This document shows positions 25,837 through 35,996 of a stretch of 64,000 nt of DNA, in pieces. A program made the position numbers and the translations under genes. The first letter of the stretch is position 1. Every line of letters begins with the position of its first letter. The stretch is from NCBI RefSeq assembly GCF_028010285.1, contig NZ_CP116304.1:3240501-3304500 (forward strand). Reading direction: 5' to 3'. This DNA comes from Pseudomonas sp. Q1-7 (GTDB lineage: Bacteria; Pseudomonadota; Gammaproteobacteria; Pseudomonadales; Pseudomonadaceae). The notes beneath the pieces are model-generated. The model was not told the DNA's origin. It was given only the letters and a program-made list of their open reading frames with translations, and made no database searches.

Positions 25837-27111
25837 CTAAAACTTTACCCGTACCTTATCTATCTTTTCCAACCGAAGGAACATCTCGGCTGAGCCCGAA
25901 CCGAACTGCACACTGAGGTACGCCCTCCCGTTCTCCACCTTGTGTAATACACCCTGGTAGTAGGCACCATCGAAGGTGATGAATTGTAGCCGCTTGCCGG
26001 CATAGTCCGGCAGGTCGGCAACGTTGACGAACTCATACCGCTGGACGGCACGCTCGCCATCTTCGTTATCCTTCACGGCGGTGATCTTCTCCAGAGCCGC
26101 CGGCTCGTTTCGCGCCGCAGCCGGGTCGACCCAGGTGAATTCGACTGGCTGCACCAGCTCCTGGTTCACCAGCACCGCCGGACGCAGCATGCTCACCACA
26201 TCCATCGCCTCGAAGAACTGCAGGCCATCCCAGGCCATGCCTTCGCTCGGCGTCAACTCGACCCGCAGCGATTGCGGGTCCTTCAGGTAACGGCCGTAGG
26301 CATCCAGCATGGCTTGCCCCAGGGCAACCCGCTGACTGCGCATCACGGTGTCGAATTGCTGCACCGAGGTTTTCAGATAGACATCGGCGGACTGGCCGAG
26401 CTTGCTCGCGCAGAACTGCTGGACCTTGCGCTGGTACTGGTTGTCGTTCAGCTCGAAAATCACGCTGGACAGGTGCGGAGGATTGACCCGCAGGTCGCCC
26501 GGCGTCTCCGACATGTTAGACAACGACAAGGTGAGACGCACTTCGCCCATGTCACGCGTATCGGACGTCAGATTGAAGCTGAGTTTCTGCGCGCCGGGCT
26601 GGAACAGGTAAGAGAACTCCGCATCCGTCTCCAGGGTGCGATAGCCCATCTCCAGCAGTTCGTCGGTGCCGATATGACGCACCGTGCCGCAAGCCACTTC
26701 GCTCATCGCGGTGAATACGCTGCGCTCCGTCGGCGTGTTGTACAGCTGCTGCATGAAAGGCCCGTGCACGTCCAGGGCAATGCCTTGCAGACTCACCGCC
26801 ATCTGCTCGGGGAACTTGCCCTCGGCCAGGCGCTCCTTGAAGCTGAGGAGTTCGCGCAGGCTCTTGAACTTCAGTTCGGCCTGTCGCACTCGCAGACTGT
26901 CCCCCAGGGCTGGAACACGAAGTTGCAGGTTCTCGAGGCCGACCCGACCATCGAAGGAGGAAGTAATGCCGCCATAGGTGATATCCATTGCCGGCGACAA
27001 CTTGCTGATTGCGTCGTCCATGATCGACCTGACCGACCACCAGAGCGACAACTTGATGATCAGCCCCACGGCCAGAACCGCCAGCACTCCCCACTTGAGA
27101 ATCTTCGACAT
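25837..27111 (-). CDS. Conserved membrane-anchored protein of unknown function, YdgA/AsmA-like
   Basis: 424 residues. One N-terminal membrane helix (ILKWGVLAVLAVGLIIKLSLWW) is followed by a large periplasmic region starting with MDITYGGITSSFDGRVGLENLQLRVP, a pattern seen in YdgA and AsmA-type repeat-beta-groove proteins (GxVxLxNLxL). I do not recognise a more exact family. It shares the strand with the GNAT gene 18 bp downstream and could be co-transcribed. A role in envelope lipid or LPS biology is only a guess from the AsmA-like start. Confidence 0.7.
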   Translation of the reverse strand: MSKILKWGVLAVLAVGLIIKLSLWWSVRSIMDDAISKLSPAMDITYGGITSSFDGRVGLENLQLRVPALGDSLRVRQAELKFKSLRELLSFKERLAEGKFPEQMAVSLQGIALDVHGPFMQQLYNTPTERSVFTAMSEVACGTVRHIGTDELLEMGYRTLETDAEFSYLFQPGAQKLSFNLTSDTRDMGEVRLTLSLSNMSETPGDLRVNPPHLSSVIFELNDNQYQRKVQQFCASKLGQSADVYLKTSVQQFDTVMRSQRVALGQAMLDAYGRYLKDPQSLRVELTPSEGMAWDGLQFFEAMDVVSMLRPAVLVNQELVQPVEFTWVDPAAARNEPAALEKITAVKDNEDGERAVQRYEFVNVADLPDYAGKRLQFITFDGAYYQGVLHKVENGRAYLSVQFGSGSAEMFLRLEKIDKVRVKF

Positions 27112-27569
27112 AAATGACGTCCTTGAAGTCTGCGCTTCGCTATGGAAATCGGAAGCTGGACAAGCTTATCAGCCTGCCCCGCAGCACTACCACGACAGTT
27201 CTTTGTATAGATGAAGATAATTCCCGGTTCTCTGAAAAAGTTCCATTTTCAAAGCAGGATCCGGTCATGAACAAACGGTCCCGGCCGAGGGCCGGATAAC
27301 GCCTGTCAGAAGAGGGTACAGGGGTCTGCCCATGTCGCCAGCCTGGGCCTACACTTGCCATTTCGACTGATCAAATAACAATCATGCTGGCTGTTTTTTG
27401 ATCAGCGAACCCGTTATTCGCTTCCGAGTTAGCCGGCAAGCTGAAAAAAATGTGCCTGCCTTGCACAAGGTCAGTTTACTTACTACAAGTTATGGGTAGT
27501 ATGTACGCCGGCTAATTTCCCAAGCTCGGGGAATTGCTTTATGGAAATGTCCACCTTAAGGGGAACACG
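27112..27569. other. 458-bp intergenic region upstream of oprI
   Basis: AT-richer than its surroundings and without a plausible gene. It contains a 9-bp perfect inverted repeat (CTGATCAAA 27367-27375, TTTGATCAG 27397-27405) with 21 bp between the arms, and the oprI promoter further right. No terminator for a plus-strand gene is expected here because both flanking genes diverge. Confidence 0.7.
27461..27489 (+). promoter_or_regulatory. Probable sigma70 promoter of oprI
   Basis: TTGCAC (27461-27466), 17-bp spacer, TACAAG (27484-27489); an AT-rich tract with A7 lies just upstream (27444-27450) and could act as an UP element. It is about 80 bp before the oprI start, leaving a leader of roughly 75 nt. 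High-level expression is expected for this lipoprotein. Confidence 0.5.
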
Positions 27570-27821
27570 ATGAACAACGTTCTGAAATTCTCTGCTCTGG
27601 CTCTGGCCGCAGTTCTGGCCACCGGTTGCAGCAGCGTATCCAAAGAAACCGAAGCTCGCCTGACTGCTACCGAAGACGCAGCTGCTCGCGCTCAAGCCCG
27701 TGCTGACGAAGCCTACCGCAAGGCTGACGAAGCTCTGGCCGCCGCTCAGAAAGCCCAGCAGACCGCTGACGAGGCTAACGAGCGCGCCCTGCGCATGCTG
27801 GAAAAAGCCAGCCGCAAGTAA
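27570..27821 (+). CDS. oprI: Major outer-membrane lipoprotein OprI
   Basis: 83 residues, the Lpp equivalent of Pseudomonas. Lipoprotein signal peptide with lipobox LATGC (acylated Cys20), then a heptad-repeat coiled coil of Ala/Glu/Lys ([21 protein letters not shown]...), ending in Lys83, the residue that can be linked to peptidoglycan. Codon use is strongly biased as in highly expressed genes. The start ATG 27570 has AAGGGGA upstream; an upstream ATG at 27541 has none. It is followed by its own terminator and faces an L,D-transpeptidase gene, the enzyme class that anchors Lpp to the wall. Confidence 0.97.
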   Translation: MNNVLKFSALALAAVLATGCSSVSKETEARLTATEDAAARAQARADEAYRKADEALAAAQKAQQTADEANERALRMLEKASRK

Positions 27822-27840
27822 TAGCCTTCTGGCTATAGAG

Positions 27841-27869
27841 CCGACCCAGTTCGCTGGGTCGGCTTTTTT
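27841..27869 (+). terminator. Rho-independent terminator of oprI
   Basis: CCGACCCAG-TTCG-CTGGGTCGG followed by CTTTTTT. The UUCG tetraloop closes a 9-bp perfect stem, a very strong terminator 20 bp after the oprI stop. Confidence 0.95.
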
Positions 27870-27948
27870 ATTGCCCGAACTTTTTCGCCAACTCCCCAGA
27901 CACTTCCTCATTACCCGGCGTCCGACAGGAATTCGCCAACCAGCCGGC

Positions 27949-27983
27949 AAAAGAAAAGCCCGCTGGCGGATCGCGCAGCGGGC
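27949..27983 (-). terminator. Rho-independent terminator of the L,D-transpeptidase gene
   Basis: On the minus strand GCCCGCTG and CAGCGGGC pair around a 10-nt loop, followed by TTTTCTTTT. It is 21 bp beyond the stop at 28005. Confidence 0.8.
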
Positions 27984-28004
27984 CTTCTTCAAGCAACTTT
28001 TCGC

Positions 28005-28967
28005 TTAGAACTCGGTGTTGGGCGTATTGGCCGCAACCGCCGAACCAGGCTCGGCAATTTCCACCGGCAGACCGTCCTCGGCCGCAACCACCTCACGCAC
28101 CACATCCCAATCCAGGCGGAGGGTGTTGACCAGATCCTCACGCTTGAGCAGCGCGTTGATCACAGCGGTGTGCTTGTCCACCACGGACGGATCGCCATGA
28201 TCGTCCAGCGGTGCGTGCGCCTCAAGGTAGATCTTGCCGCCGCTGACACCGAACTTGTAGGGCTCGTTGATGATGCGTACCGACGTCCCCACCGGTGCCA
28301 TGGACGCCAGGGCCAGCACGTTGTGGTTGAGCATGCGGAAGCAGCCGTGGCTGACACGCATGCCGATGCCAAACTTCTTGTTCGAACCGTGGATCAGGTA
28401 ACCCGGCACGCCCAACTTGAACTTGAACGGTCCCAGCGGGTTGTCCGGCCCCGGCGGCACCACCGCGGGCAGCGGGTCACCATCGGCGGCATGCTCTTCG
28501 CGGATCGACTTGGGCGGATACCAGGCCGGGTTGGAGGTCTTGGCCGTGATCGTGGTGTGCGCGATAGGCGAACCCCAACCTTCGCGGCCGATACCCAGCG
28601 GGTAGGTATGCACCACATTCTGCCCTTTCGGGAAGTAATACATGCGGTACTCGGCGAGGTTGATCACGATGCCCTCGCGCGGCCCCGGCGGCAGGATGTA
28701 GCGGGTCGGCAGGATGATCTCGGTGCCGGCGCCCGGCAACCAGGGATCGACGCCCGGGTTGGCCGCGACCATTTCCAGGTAGCCCAGGTCATTGGCAACA
28801 CCGAGGTCAGCGAAGGTGTCTTCATACTTGGCCTTGATGACCTGAACCTGCCCGACGATGTCTTCGCCGGGCGGCGGCAGGGGCAGCTCGAGGGCTGCAA
28901 CAGGACCTGCCACCAGCAGGGACGCTACTGACAGGGAACGGGCGACGGCTATAAAGCGCGGCAACAT
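28005..28967 (-). CDS. L,D-transpeptidase (YkuD/ErfK family) with LysM-like N-terminal region
   Basis: 320 residues from ATG 28967 (MLPRFIAVARSLSVASLLVAG signal peptide); the frame open to 29264 runs over non-coding sequence. A LysM-like segment (DTFADLGVANDLGYLEMVAANPGV) precedes the YkuD domain with IHGSNKKFG (His193) and VSHGCFRML (catalytic Cys209). Periplasmic. Such enzymes form 3-3 peptidoglycan cross-links or attach Lpp-type lipoproteins to the wall; convergence on oprI makes OprI attachment an attractive but unproven role. Confidence 0.9.
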   Translation of the reverse strand: MLPRFIAVARSLSVASLLVAGPVAALELPLPPPGEDIVGQVQVIKAKYEDTFADLGVANDLGYLEMVAANPGVDPWLPGAGTEIILPTRYILPPGPREGIVINLAEYRMYYFPKGQNVVHTYPLGIGREGWGSPIAHTTITAKTSNPAWYPPKSIREEHAADGDPLPAVVPPGPDNPLGPFKFKLGVPGYLIHGSNKKFGIGMRVSHGCFRMLNHNVLALASMAPVGTSVRIINEPYKFGVSGGKIYLEAHAPLDDHGDPSVVDKHTAVINALLKREDLVNTLRLDWDVVREVVAAEDGLPVEIAEPGSAVAANTPNTEF

Positions 28968-29040
28968 CCGGGAATCCTTGACAAATTGACTGATTAAAAG
29001 ACTCGGAATTCTACACCGGCGCAGCGAGCGCCGGGAGCCC

Positions 29041-29322
29041 TCAGGCCTCCGACCAGACCGAGTGCAACCCCTGACGCTGGGCGTCGAGGGTAGAACGGCA
29101 GTTCGCGCAAAGGCGCCGGTCGCGCAGCAGGTCCTGTTCAAGATTACTCCAGCGCGGTTGCGCCGGCAGCAGCCCACCGCAAAGCGTCCGATCAGCGAAA
29201 CCACCCAGTTCGAGTTGACGTGCCACCAAGTGCAGGCGCACTTCGCGGCAAGCGAACAGGTCAAGTTGCTCGTCGGGCTCTATCACTTTGTAGCCAAACA
29301 GGGACCAGACGGGGCGCGGCAT
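29041..29322 (-). CDS. Conserved hypothetical small protein with CxxC
   Basis: 93 residues; starts MPRPVWSLFGYKVIEPDEQLD and has a CANC motif and another Cys near the N-terminus (LFACREVRL), which might bind a metal. No signal peptide or membrane helix. I recognise it only as a conserved Pseudomonas protein found in this position between the L,D-transpeptidase and tesA. Function unknown. Confidence 0.65.
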   Translation of the reverse strand: MPRPVWSLFGYKVIEPDEQLDLFACREVRLHLVARQLELGGFADRTLCGGLLPAQPRWSNLEQDLLRDRRLCANCRSTLDAQRQGLHSVWSEA

Positions 29323-29378
29323 GGAGGACTCCAGGGAGGGTGCGCAACATTAGCCGAAAGCGGGCCGCGGGAAAAGCG

Positions 29379-29984
29379 TCAGAGCAAGGGTTCCAGGGCC
29401 GGCCAGAGATTGTCCAGCAGCCGTGGCTGCGCCTGGGCCCGGGGGTGAATGCCATCGGCCTGCATCATTTCCGGCACCCCACCCACCCCTTCGAGGAAGA
29501 ACGGCACCAGCGGTACCTGCTTCTCCGCCGCCAGAGTGCTGTAGACATTGGCGAAAGCCGTGGTGTAGCGCAGACCATAGTTGGGCGGAAGACGCATGCC
29601 CAGCAGCAGCACCTTGGCCCCGGCCTGCCGCGACTTCTCGACCATCGACGCAAGATTCTGTTGCAATTGCGCGGGGGGCTGACCACGCAACCCATCGTTG
29701 CCGCCGAGCTCGATGATCACCAGTTCCGGCTTGTGCTCCGCAAGCAGGGCGGGAAGCCTGGACAGCCCGCCAGCACTGGTATCGCCACTGATCGAGGCGT
29801 TCACCACACGCTGTTCGTAACCCTTCTCGGCCAGGCGATTTTCCAGCAGGGACACCCAGCCCTGGCTGGATTCCAGCCCGAAAGCGGCACTGATACTATC
29901 GCCGACGACCAGCACAGTCCCCGCCATGGCCCCCTGCGCCGACAGCAACAGGAACAGGCAGCCGCCCAACAACCAGGCACGCAT
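29379..29984 (-). CDS. tesA: Periplasmic multifunctional esterase/lysophospholipase TesA (SGNH hydrolase)
   Basis: 201 residues from ATG 29984 with signal peptide MRAWLLGGCLFLLLSAQGAMA. SGNH blocks are complete: VVGDSISAAFG (Ser30), SGDTSAGG, ELGGNDGLRG and the C-terminal DGIHP with catalytic Asp and His. It hydrolyses thioesters, arylesters and lysophospholipids in the periplasm. Its start lies only 10 bp from the divergent ABC ATPase start. Confidence 0.93.
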   Translation of the reverse strand: MRAWLLGGCLFLLLSAQGAMAGTVLVVGDSISAAFGLESSQGWVSLLENRLAEKGYEQRVVNASISGDTSAGGLSRLPALLAEHKPELVIIELGGNDGLRGQPPAQLQQNLASMVEKSRQAGAKVLLLGMRLPPNYGLRYTTAFANVYSTLAAEKQVPLVPFFLEGVGGVPEMMQADGIHPRAQAQPRLLDNLWPALEPLL

Positions 29985-29994
29985 TGGATTCTCC

Positions 29995-30678
29995 ATGAGC
30001 GCAAGCATTCTCGATGCGCGGAACCTTAGCAAAGTGGTTCCCAGCGCGGAAGGCGACCTGACCATCCTTCACGACCTCTCCCTGAGCCTCGGTAAAGGTG
30101 ACAGCCTGGCCATCGTCGGCAGTTCCGGCTCGGGAAAGTCCACCCTGCTCGGCCTGCTCGCCGGGCTCGACCTGCCCAGCGCGGGGGAAGTGCAACTGGC
30201 CGGACGGGCCTTGTCGGGCCTGGATGAGGACCAGCGCGCGCGGGTACGCGCGGAGCATGTCGGCTTCGTATTCCAGTCGTTCCAGTTGCTGGACAATCTC
30301 AACGCCCTGGAAAACGTGATGCTGCCGCTGGAGCTGGAAGGCCGCCGCGATGCCCGCTCTCGCGCCCGAGAGCTACTCGAACGGGTCGGCCTGGGCCAAC
30401 GTCTCAGCCACTACCCCCGCCAGCTTTCCGGCGGGGAGCAACAGCGCGTTGCCATCGCCCGCGCCTTCGCCGACGAGCCCGACGTGCTGTTCGCCGACGA
30501 ACCCACCGGCAACCTCGACAGCCATACGGGCGAGCGCATCAGCGACCTGCTCTTCCAACTCAACCAGGAACGCGGCACCACCCTGGTGCTGGTGACCCAC
30601 GACGAGCGCCTGGCCCACCGTTGCCGCCGCCTGATCCGCCTCGAAGGCGGCCGCCTGGTCGAGCAGATGGAGCCCTGA
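29995..30678 (+). CDS. ABC transporter ATPase, YbbA/LolD class
   Basis: 227 residues from ATG 29995. Walker A GSSGSGKST, Q-loop VFQSFQLLD, signature LSGGEQQRVAIARAFA, Walker B VLFADEPTGNLD, H-loop VLVTHDE. It pairs with the FtsX-type permease whose ATG overlaps its TGA (TGATG). MacB/LolCDE/YbbAP-type systems move lipids, lipoproteins or peptides without a classical solute channel. Divergence from tesA matches ybbA-tesA in E. coli, supporting the YbbAP assignment. Confidence 0.92.
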   Translation: MSASILDARNLSKVVPSAEGDLTILHDLSLSLGKGDSLAIVGSSGSGKSTLLGLLAGLDLPSAGEVQLAGRALSGLDEDQRARVRAEHVGFVFQSFQLLDNLNALENVMLPLELEGRRDARSRARELLERVGLGQRLSHYPRQLSGGEQQRVAIARAFADEPDVLFADEPTGNLDSHTGERISDLLFQLNQERGTTLVLVTHDERLAHRCRRLIRLEGGRLVEQMEP

Positions 30679-33182
30679 TGCGTCGTCTGCCCCTCACCCG
30701 CCTCCTGGCAATGGCCGCCCGCCAGCTGTGGCGCGATGCCCACGGCGGCGAGTTGCGCGTGCTGTTCTTCTCTCTATTGGTGGCGGTCGCCGCCAGCAGT
30801 GCCATCGGTTATTTCAGTGCCCGCCTGAATGCGGCCATGTTGTTGCGTGCCACCGAATTCCTGGGGGCCGATCTGCTGCTCAGCGGCTCGTCTCCCGCGC
30901 GCACCGAGCAGATCGACAGCGGCCTGCAATTGGGCCTGAAGCATGCCCGCGCCGTCGAGTTCTCCAGCGTCATCGCTACCGACAACGGCATCCAGTTGTC
31001 CAGTGTCAAGGCTGTGGACCGGGCCTACCCGCTGCGCGGCGAACTGAAGAGCGCCGCACGACCCTATGGCGAAGAAACCAGCGGCAGCGGACCGGCGCCG
31101 GGCGAAGCCTGGGCCGAAGCGCGGCTGTTCGCCACCCTGAACCTGAACCCGGGCGACAGCATCGAGGTCGGCCAGAAGACCCTGCGCCTGTCCCGCGTCC
31201 TGACCTACGAGCCGGATCGCGCCGGCGACTTCTACAGCCTGACGCCACGGGTACTGATCAGCCTGGACGACCTCGACGCAACCGGCGTGGTCCAACCCGG
31301 TAGCCGTGTCCGCTACCGCGAGCTCTGGAGCGGCCCGAGCGAAATCCTGACCCGCTACAGGGCGACGATCGAAACCGGCCTGGAGGCCAACCAGCGACTG
31401 GAGGATGCCCGCCAGGGCAATCGCCAGATCGGCGGTGCCCTGGGGCGCGCGGAACGTTACCTGAACCTGGCCAGCCTCGCCGCCGTGCTGCTCGCCGGCG
31501 TTGCCGTGGCCCTCTCCGCGGCCCGTTTCGCCGCCCGCCGTTTCGACGCCAGCGCGCTGTTGCGCTGCCTCGGCCTGACCCGCCGCGAAGCCCTGCTTCT
31601 ATTCGGCCTGCAACTCGCCCTGCTGGGCTTACTGGCCAGCGCCCTGGGCGCCCTGTTCGGCTGGCTGGCCCAGGTGGTGCTGTTCAAGCTGCTGGGAGGC
31701 CTGCTGCCAGCGGTGATCCCCTCCGGAGGCCTGGTACCGGCGCTGGCGGGCATCGCCACCGGCCTGCTTGCCCTGGCCGGTTTCGCCCTGCCGCCCCTGG
31801 CCGCCCTGGGCCGGGTCCCGCCGCTACGCGTCCTGCGCCGCGACCTGCTGCCGTTGCCGCCCAGTGCCTGGCTGGTATACGGCGCCGCGCTGCTGGCCCT
31901 CGGACTGATCATGTGGCGCCTGAGCCTGGACCTGAAGCTCACCCTGGCCCTGCTCGGCGGCGGCCTGATCGCGGCCCTGCTGCTGGGCGGTGCGTTGCTG
32001 GCGGGCCTGCAGGGCATGCGCCGGCTGCTGGTCAATGCCGCCCTGCCCTGGCGGCTGGGCCTGGGTCAACTCTTGCGCCACCCGCTGGCCGCCGCCGGGC
32101 AGTCCCTGGCCTTCGGCCTGATCCTCCTGGCCATGGCGCTGATCGCATTGCTGCGCGGCGAACTGCTGGACACCTGGCAGAACCAGTTGCCGGCGAACGC
32201 GCCCAACCATTTCGCCCTCAACGTCCTGCCCGCCGAACGGGACGCCTTCGCCAGCAGGCTGGCCAGCCTGTCCCCTCATCCCGAGCCGCTCTACCCGGTA
32301 GTCCCCGGCCGTCTCACCACCATCAATGGCGAACCGGTGCGGCAACGGGTGAGCAAGGACTCCCAAGGCGAACGCGCGGTACAACGCGACCTCAGCCTGA
32401 CCTGGTCGGCACAGTTGCCCAGCGACAATCGCCTGGTGGCCGGCCGCTGGTGGAGCGACCTGCCGCGCACCGTGCTGCCGGGCGTTTCGGTGGAAGCCAA
32501 GCTCGCCGCAAGCCTCGACCTGAAGCTGGGGGATCGCCTGACCTTCATGGTCGGTGGCCTCCAGCGCGACGCCCAGGTGACCAGCCTGCGCGAGGTGGAC
32601 TGGGACAGTTTCCAGCCGAACTTCTATATGATCTTCGCCCCGGACACCCTGGCCGACCTCCCCGTCACCTACCTCACCAGTTTCTACCTGCCGCCGCGCC
32701 ACGACCGCGACCTGGTGGCCCTGTCCCGCGCCTTCCCCGCCGTTACCCTGCTACAGGTCGAAGCGATCCTCGCGCAACTGCGCAGCATCCTCGCGCAGGT
32801 CACCCTGGCGGTGGAGTTCGTCCTGCTCTTCGTGCTGGCTGCCGGGCTCGCGGTGCTGTTCGCCGGCCTGCAGTCCACCCTGGACGAACGCATCCGCCAG
32901 GGCGCCCTGCTCCGTGCTCTGGGGGCCGAACGCCAGCTGCTGGTGAAGGCACGACGCGCCGAATTCGCACTGCTCGGCGCCTGCAGCGGTCTGCTCGCCG
33001 CCCTCGGCTGCGAACTGGTCAGCTTCCTGCTCTACCGCTTCGCCTTCGACCTGGATTGGCAACCCCACCCCTGGCTGCTGGTCCTGCCGCTGCTGGGTGC
33101 CCTGCTGGTGGGTTCCGCCGGAGTGATCGGCACCCGACGCGCGCTCAACGCCAGCCCACTGACGGTCCTGCGCGAAGCTTGA
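30678..33182 (+). CDS. FtsX-like ABC permease (YbbP family)
   Basis: 834 residues. N-terminal membrane helix ([19 protein letters not shown]), a large periplasmic domain (about 45-265), then groups of hydrophobic segments at about 270-470, a second periplasmic domain and a final FtsX core ([37 protein letters not shown]). The 10-TM duplicated FtsX plan is that of YbbP. Translationally coupled to the ATPase. Substrate not known. Confidence 0.9.
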   Translation: MRRLPLTRLLAMAARQLWRDAHGGELRVLFFSLLVAVAASSAIGYFSARLNAAMLLRATEFLGADLLLSGSSPARTEQIDSGLQLGLKHARAVEFSSVIATDNGIQLSSVKAVDRAYPLRGELKSAARPYGEETSGSGPAPGEAWAEARLFATLNLNPGDSIEVGQKTLRLSRVLTYEPDRAGDFYSLTPRVLISLDDLDATGVVQPGSRVRYRELWSGPSEILTRYRATIETGLEANQRLEDARQGNRQIGGALGRAERYLNLASLAAVLLAGVAVALSAARFAARRFDASALLRCLGLTRREALLLFGLQLALLGLLASALGALFGWLAQVVLFKLLGGLLPAVIPSGGLVPALAGIATGLLALAGFALPPLAALGRVPPLRVLRRDLLPLPPSAWLVYGAALLALGLIMWRLSLDLKLTLALLGGGLIAALLLGGALLAGLQGMRRLLVNAALPWRLGLGQLLRHPLAAAGQSLAFGLILLAMALIALLRGELLDTWQNQLPANAPNHFALNVLPAERDAFASRLASLSPHPEPLYPVVPGRLTTINGEPVRQRVSKDSQGERAVQRDLSLTWSAQLPSDNRLVAGRWWSDLPRTVLPGVSVEAKLAASLDLKLGDRLTFMVGGLQRDAQVTSLREVDWDSFQPNFYMIFAPDTLADLPVTYLTSFYLPPRHDRDLVALSRAFPAVTLLQVEAILAQLRSILAQVTLAVEFVLLFVLAAGLAVLFAGLQSTLDERIRQGALLRALGAERQLLVKARRAEFALLGACSGLLAALGCELVSFLLYRFAFDLDWQPHPWLLVLPLLGALLVGSAGVIGTRRALNASPLTVLREA

Positions 33183-33216
33183 TAGGCTTTGCCTCCCGAA
33201 TTGCCGCAGGACCGCC

Positions 33217-33714
33217 ATGAGCCGCTACCGCCCACCCCGCACTGCCGGAACGCCCCTGATCACCCCGGAGGGCGAAGCGCGCCTGCGCGCCGAACTCCAC
33301 GAGCTGTGGCACGTGCGCCGGCCCAAGGTCACCCAGGCGGTGAGCGAGGCCGCCGCCCAGGGCGACCGCTCGGAAAACGCCGAGTACACCTACGGCAAGA
33401 AAATGCTGCGGGAGATCGACAGCCGCGTGCGCTTCCTCACCAAGCGCCTGGAAAACCTGAAGGTGGTGCGCGAGCGCCCGACCGATCCCGGCAAGGTCTA
33501 CTTCGGCGCCTGGGTGACGCTGGAAGATGACGAAGGCGAGCAGGCCCGTTACCGCATCGTCGGCCCCGACGAATTCGACCTGAAGCAGAACCTGATCAGC
33601 ATCGACTCCCCCCTGGCCCGCGCCCTGATGGGCAAGGCGCTGGACGCTGAAGTGCGGGTCAGCACCCCGACCGGGGAAAAGACCTGGTACGTGGTCGAGA
33701 TCGAGTATCCCTAG
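33217..33714 (+). CDS. greB: Transcription elongation factor GreB
   Basis: 165 residues. The N-terminal coiled coil carries the acidic tip [21 protein letters not shown] that enters the RNA polymerase secondary channel; the C-terminal FKBP-like domain includes [11 protein letters not shown] and [14 protein letters not shown]. The [18 protein letters not shown] segment fits GreB rather than GreA. It rescues backtracked polymerase by stimulating RNA cleavage. Confidence 0.95.
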   Translation: MSRYRPPRTAGTPLITPEGEARLRAELHELWHVRRPKVTQAVSEAAAQGDRSENAEYTYGKKMLREIDSRVRFLTKRLENLKVVRERPTDPGKVYFGAWVTLEDDEGEQARYRIVGPDEFDLKQNLISIDSPLARALMGKALDAEVRVSTPTGEKTWYVVEIEYP

Positions 33715-33749
33715 GGTGCTGGCGTCATCGCCCCCCCCGGCCCGAGCTG

Positions 33750-34058
33750 TCAGCGGCGGGTGATCATTCCCTGGCGCGCCACGCGCACCAGTTGCCCGAG
33801 CACTGCCGGCAAGGCTTCGGCGGCAGGCGTCTGGATCACGGCCATGTCGAAGCTGTCGCTGGCAAAGCGTGCCAGCGACTCGCCATCGCGGACGAACTGG
33901 ATGAGGAAGTTGCGCTGGCGACCCCAGCGCTTGGGCCAACCTTCGAGATAACGCAGGAGGGTCGGCTGGTGGGAGCCACCGAGCAGGATTCGGGGGTTGC
34001 GCAATACCAGCCCGGTGGTGATCGGGGCCAGTCGGAGCAGGGGTTGGGGACAGGTCAT
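33750..34058 (-). CDS. Conserved hypothetical protein, methyltransferase-like C-terminal fragment
   Basis: 102 residues from ATG 34058 (MTCPQPLLRLAPITTGL); a longer frame to 34112 is less likely. The sequence ...ARFASDSFDMAVIQTPAAEALPAVLGQLVRVARQGMI looks like the latter part of a class I methyltransferase (SFDMAVIQ...LVRVARQG), but there is no SAM-binding motif I. It may be a small non-catalytic relative. It lies between greB and the RNA phosphodiesterase gene, convergent with greB. Confidence 0.6.
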   Translation of the reverse strand: MTCPQPLLRLAPITTGLVLRNPRILLGGSHQPTLLRYLEGWPKRWGRQRNFLIQFVRDGESLARFASDSFDMAVIQTPAAEALPAVLGQLVRVARQGMITRR

Positions 34059-34255
34059 GGTGTCATGTCTCCGCCTCGTGGGGTCCCGCTGGGCAGCGGT
34101 GAGAGGCGACACCGAACCAGCGTTTTAGCGGTATTTCGAAGCCCGTGAAGACTTCCGCGCCCCGCAAGTAGCTGACTAAATCGGCGCATGGGGCGACATC
34201 CTAGAGAAGCCCGCGCAATACTGTCAAGGCGACCAATCCGCCCCGGAAGACGCCC

Positions 34256-34786
34256 ATGAGCACCCCGCCGCTGCGCCTGTTCTTCGCCATTCCCTGCTGC
34301 CCGCAACTGGTGGACGAGATCATCGACTGGCGCGCCCGCACCCCCATCGACGGCAAGCCCGTGGCCCCCGAAAACCTGCATCTCACCCTCGCCTTTCTCG
34401 GCTCGCAACCGCGAGGCCAGCTCGAGACGCTCGAAACCCTGGCCGCCAGCCTGCACGGCACCCGTTTCACCTTGCACCTGGACCGCCTGGCGCGCTGGAA
34501 GAATGGCCTTCTGCACCTGGCGCCGAGCAAGCTGCCAGCCGCGCTGCTCGAGCTGGAACAGGGCCTGCGCGAGCGCTTGCTGGCCACCGGATTCCAGCTG
34601 GAAAGCCGCCCGTTCAAACCCCACCTGACCCTGGCCCGTCATTGCCCACGGCTTCCCGCGGCGGAAACCCCAACCTTCGATTGGCCGGCCACCGAATTCG
34701 CCCTCTTTGCCTCGGAAAACACCGCCAAAGGCTCCCGCTACCATGCCCTCGGGCGTTGGCCATTGCGGCCTTCGACCCCAGCCTGA
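34256..34786 (+). CDS. thpR: RNA 2',3'-cyclic phosphodiesterase (2H family)
   Basis: 176 residues with the two catalytic H-x-T-x motifs: ENLHLTLAFLG (about residue 41) and FKPHLTLARHC (about 123), the hallmark of the LigT/ThpR 2H phosphoesterases. It opens 2',3'-cyclic phosphates on RNA and can join tRNA halves in vitro. GGAAGA precedes ATG. Confidence 0.93.
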   Translation: MSTPPLRLFFAIPCCPQLVDEIIDWRARTPIDGKPVAPENLHLTLAFLGSQPRGQLETLETLAASLHGTRFTLHLDRLARWKNGLLHLAPSKLPAALLELEQGLRERLLATGFQLESRPFKPHLTLARHCPRLPAAETPTFDWPATEFALFASENTAKGSRYHALGRWPLRPSTPA

Positions 34787-34829
34787 CGTTTCGCCACGTA
34801 ACAGGAAACTGGTCAGCATTTTCAGGTGA

Positions 34830-35942
<1,113 letters not shown>

Positions 35943-35996
35943 GCCCTGCCCGCGGGGCTCGAGGGCCCCGCACCTCCCCAGACTGCCGAGTGCCCC

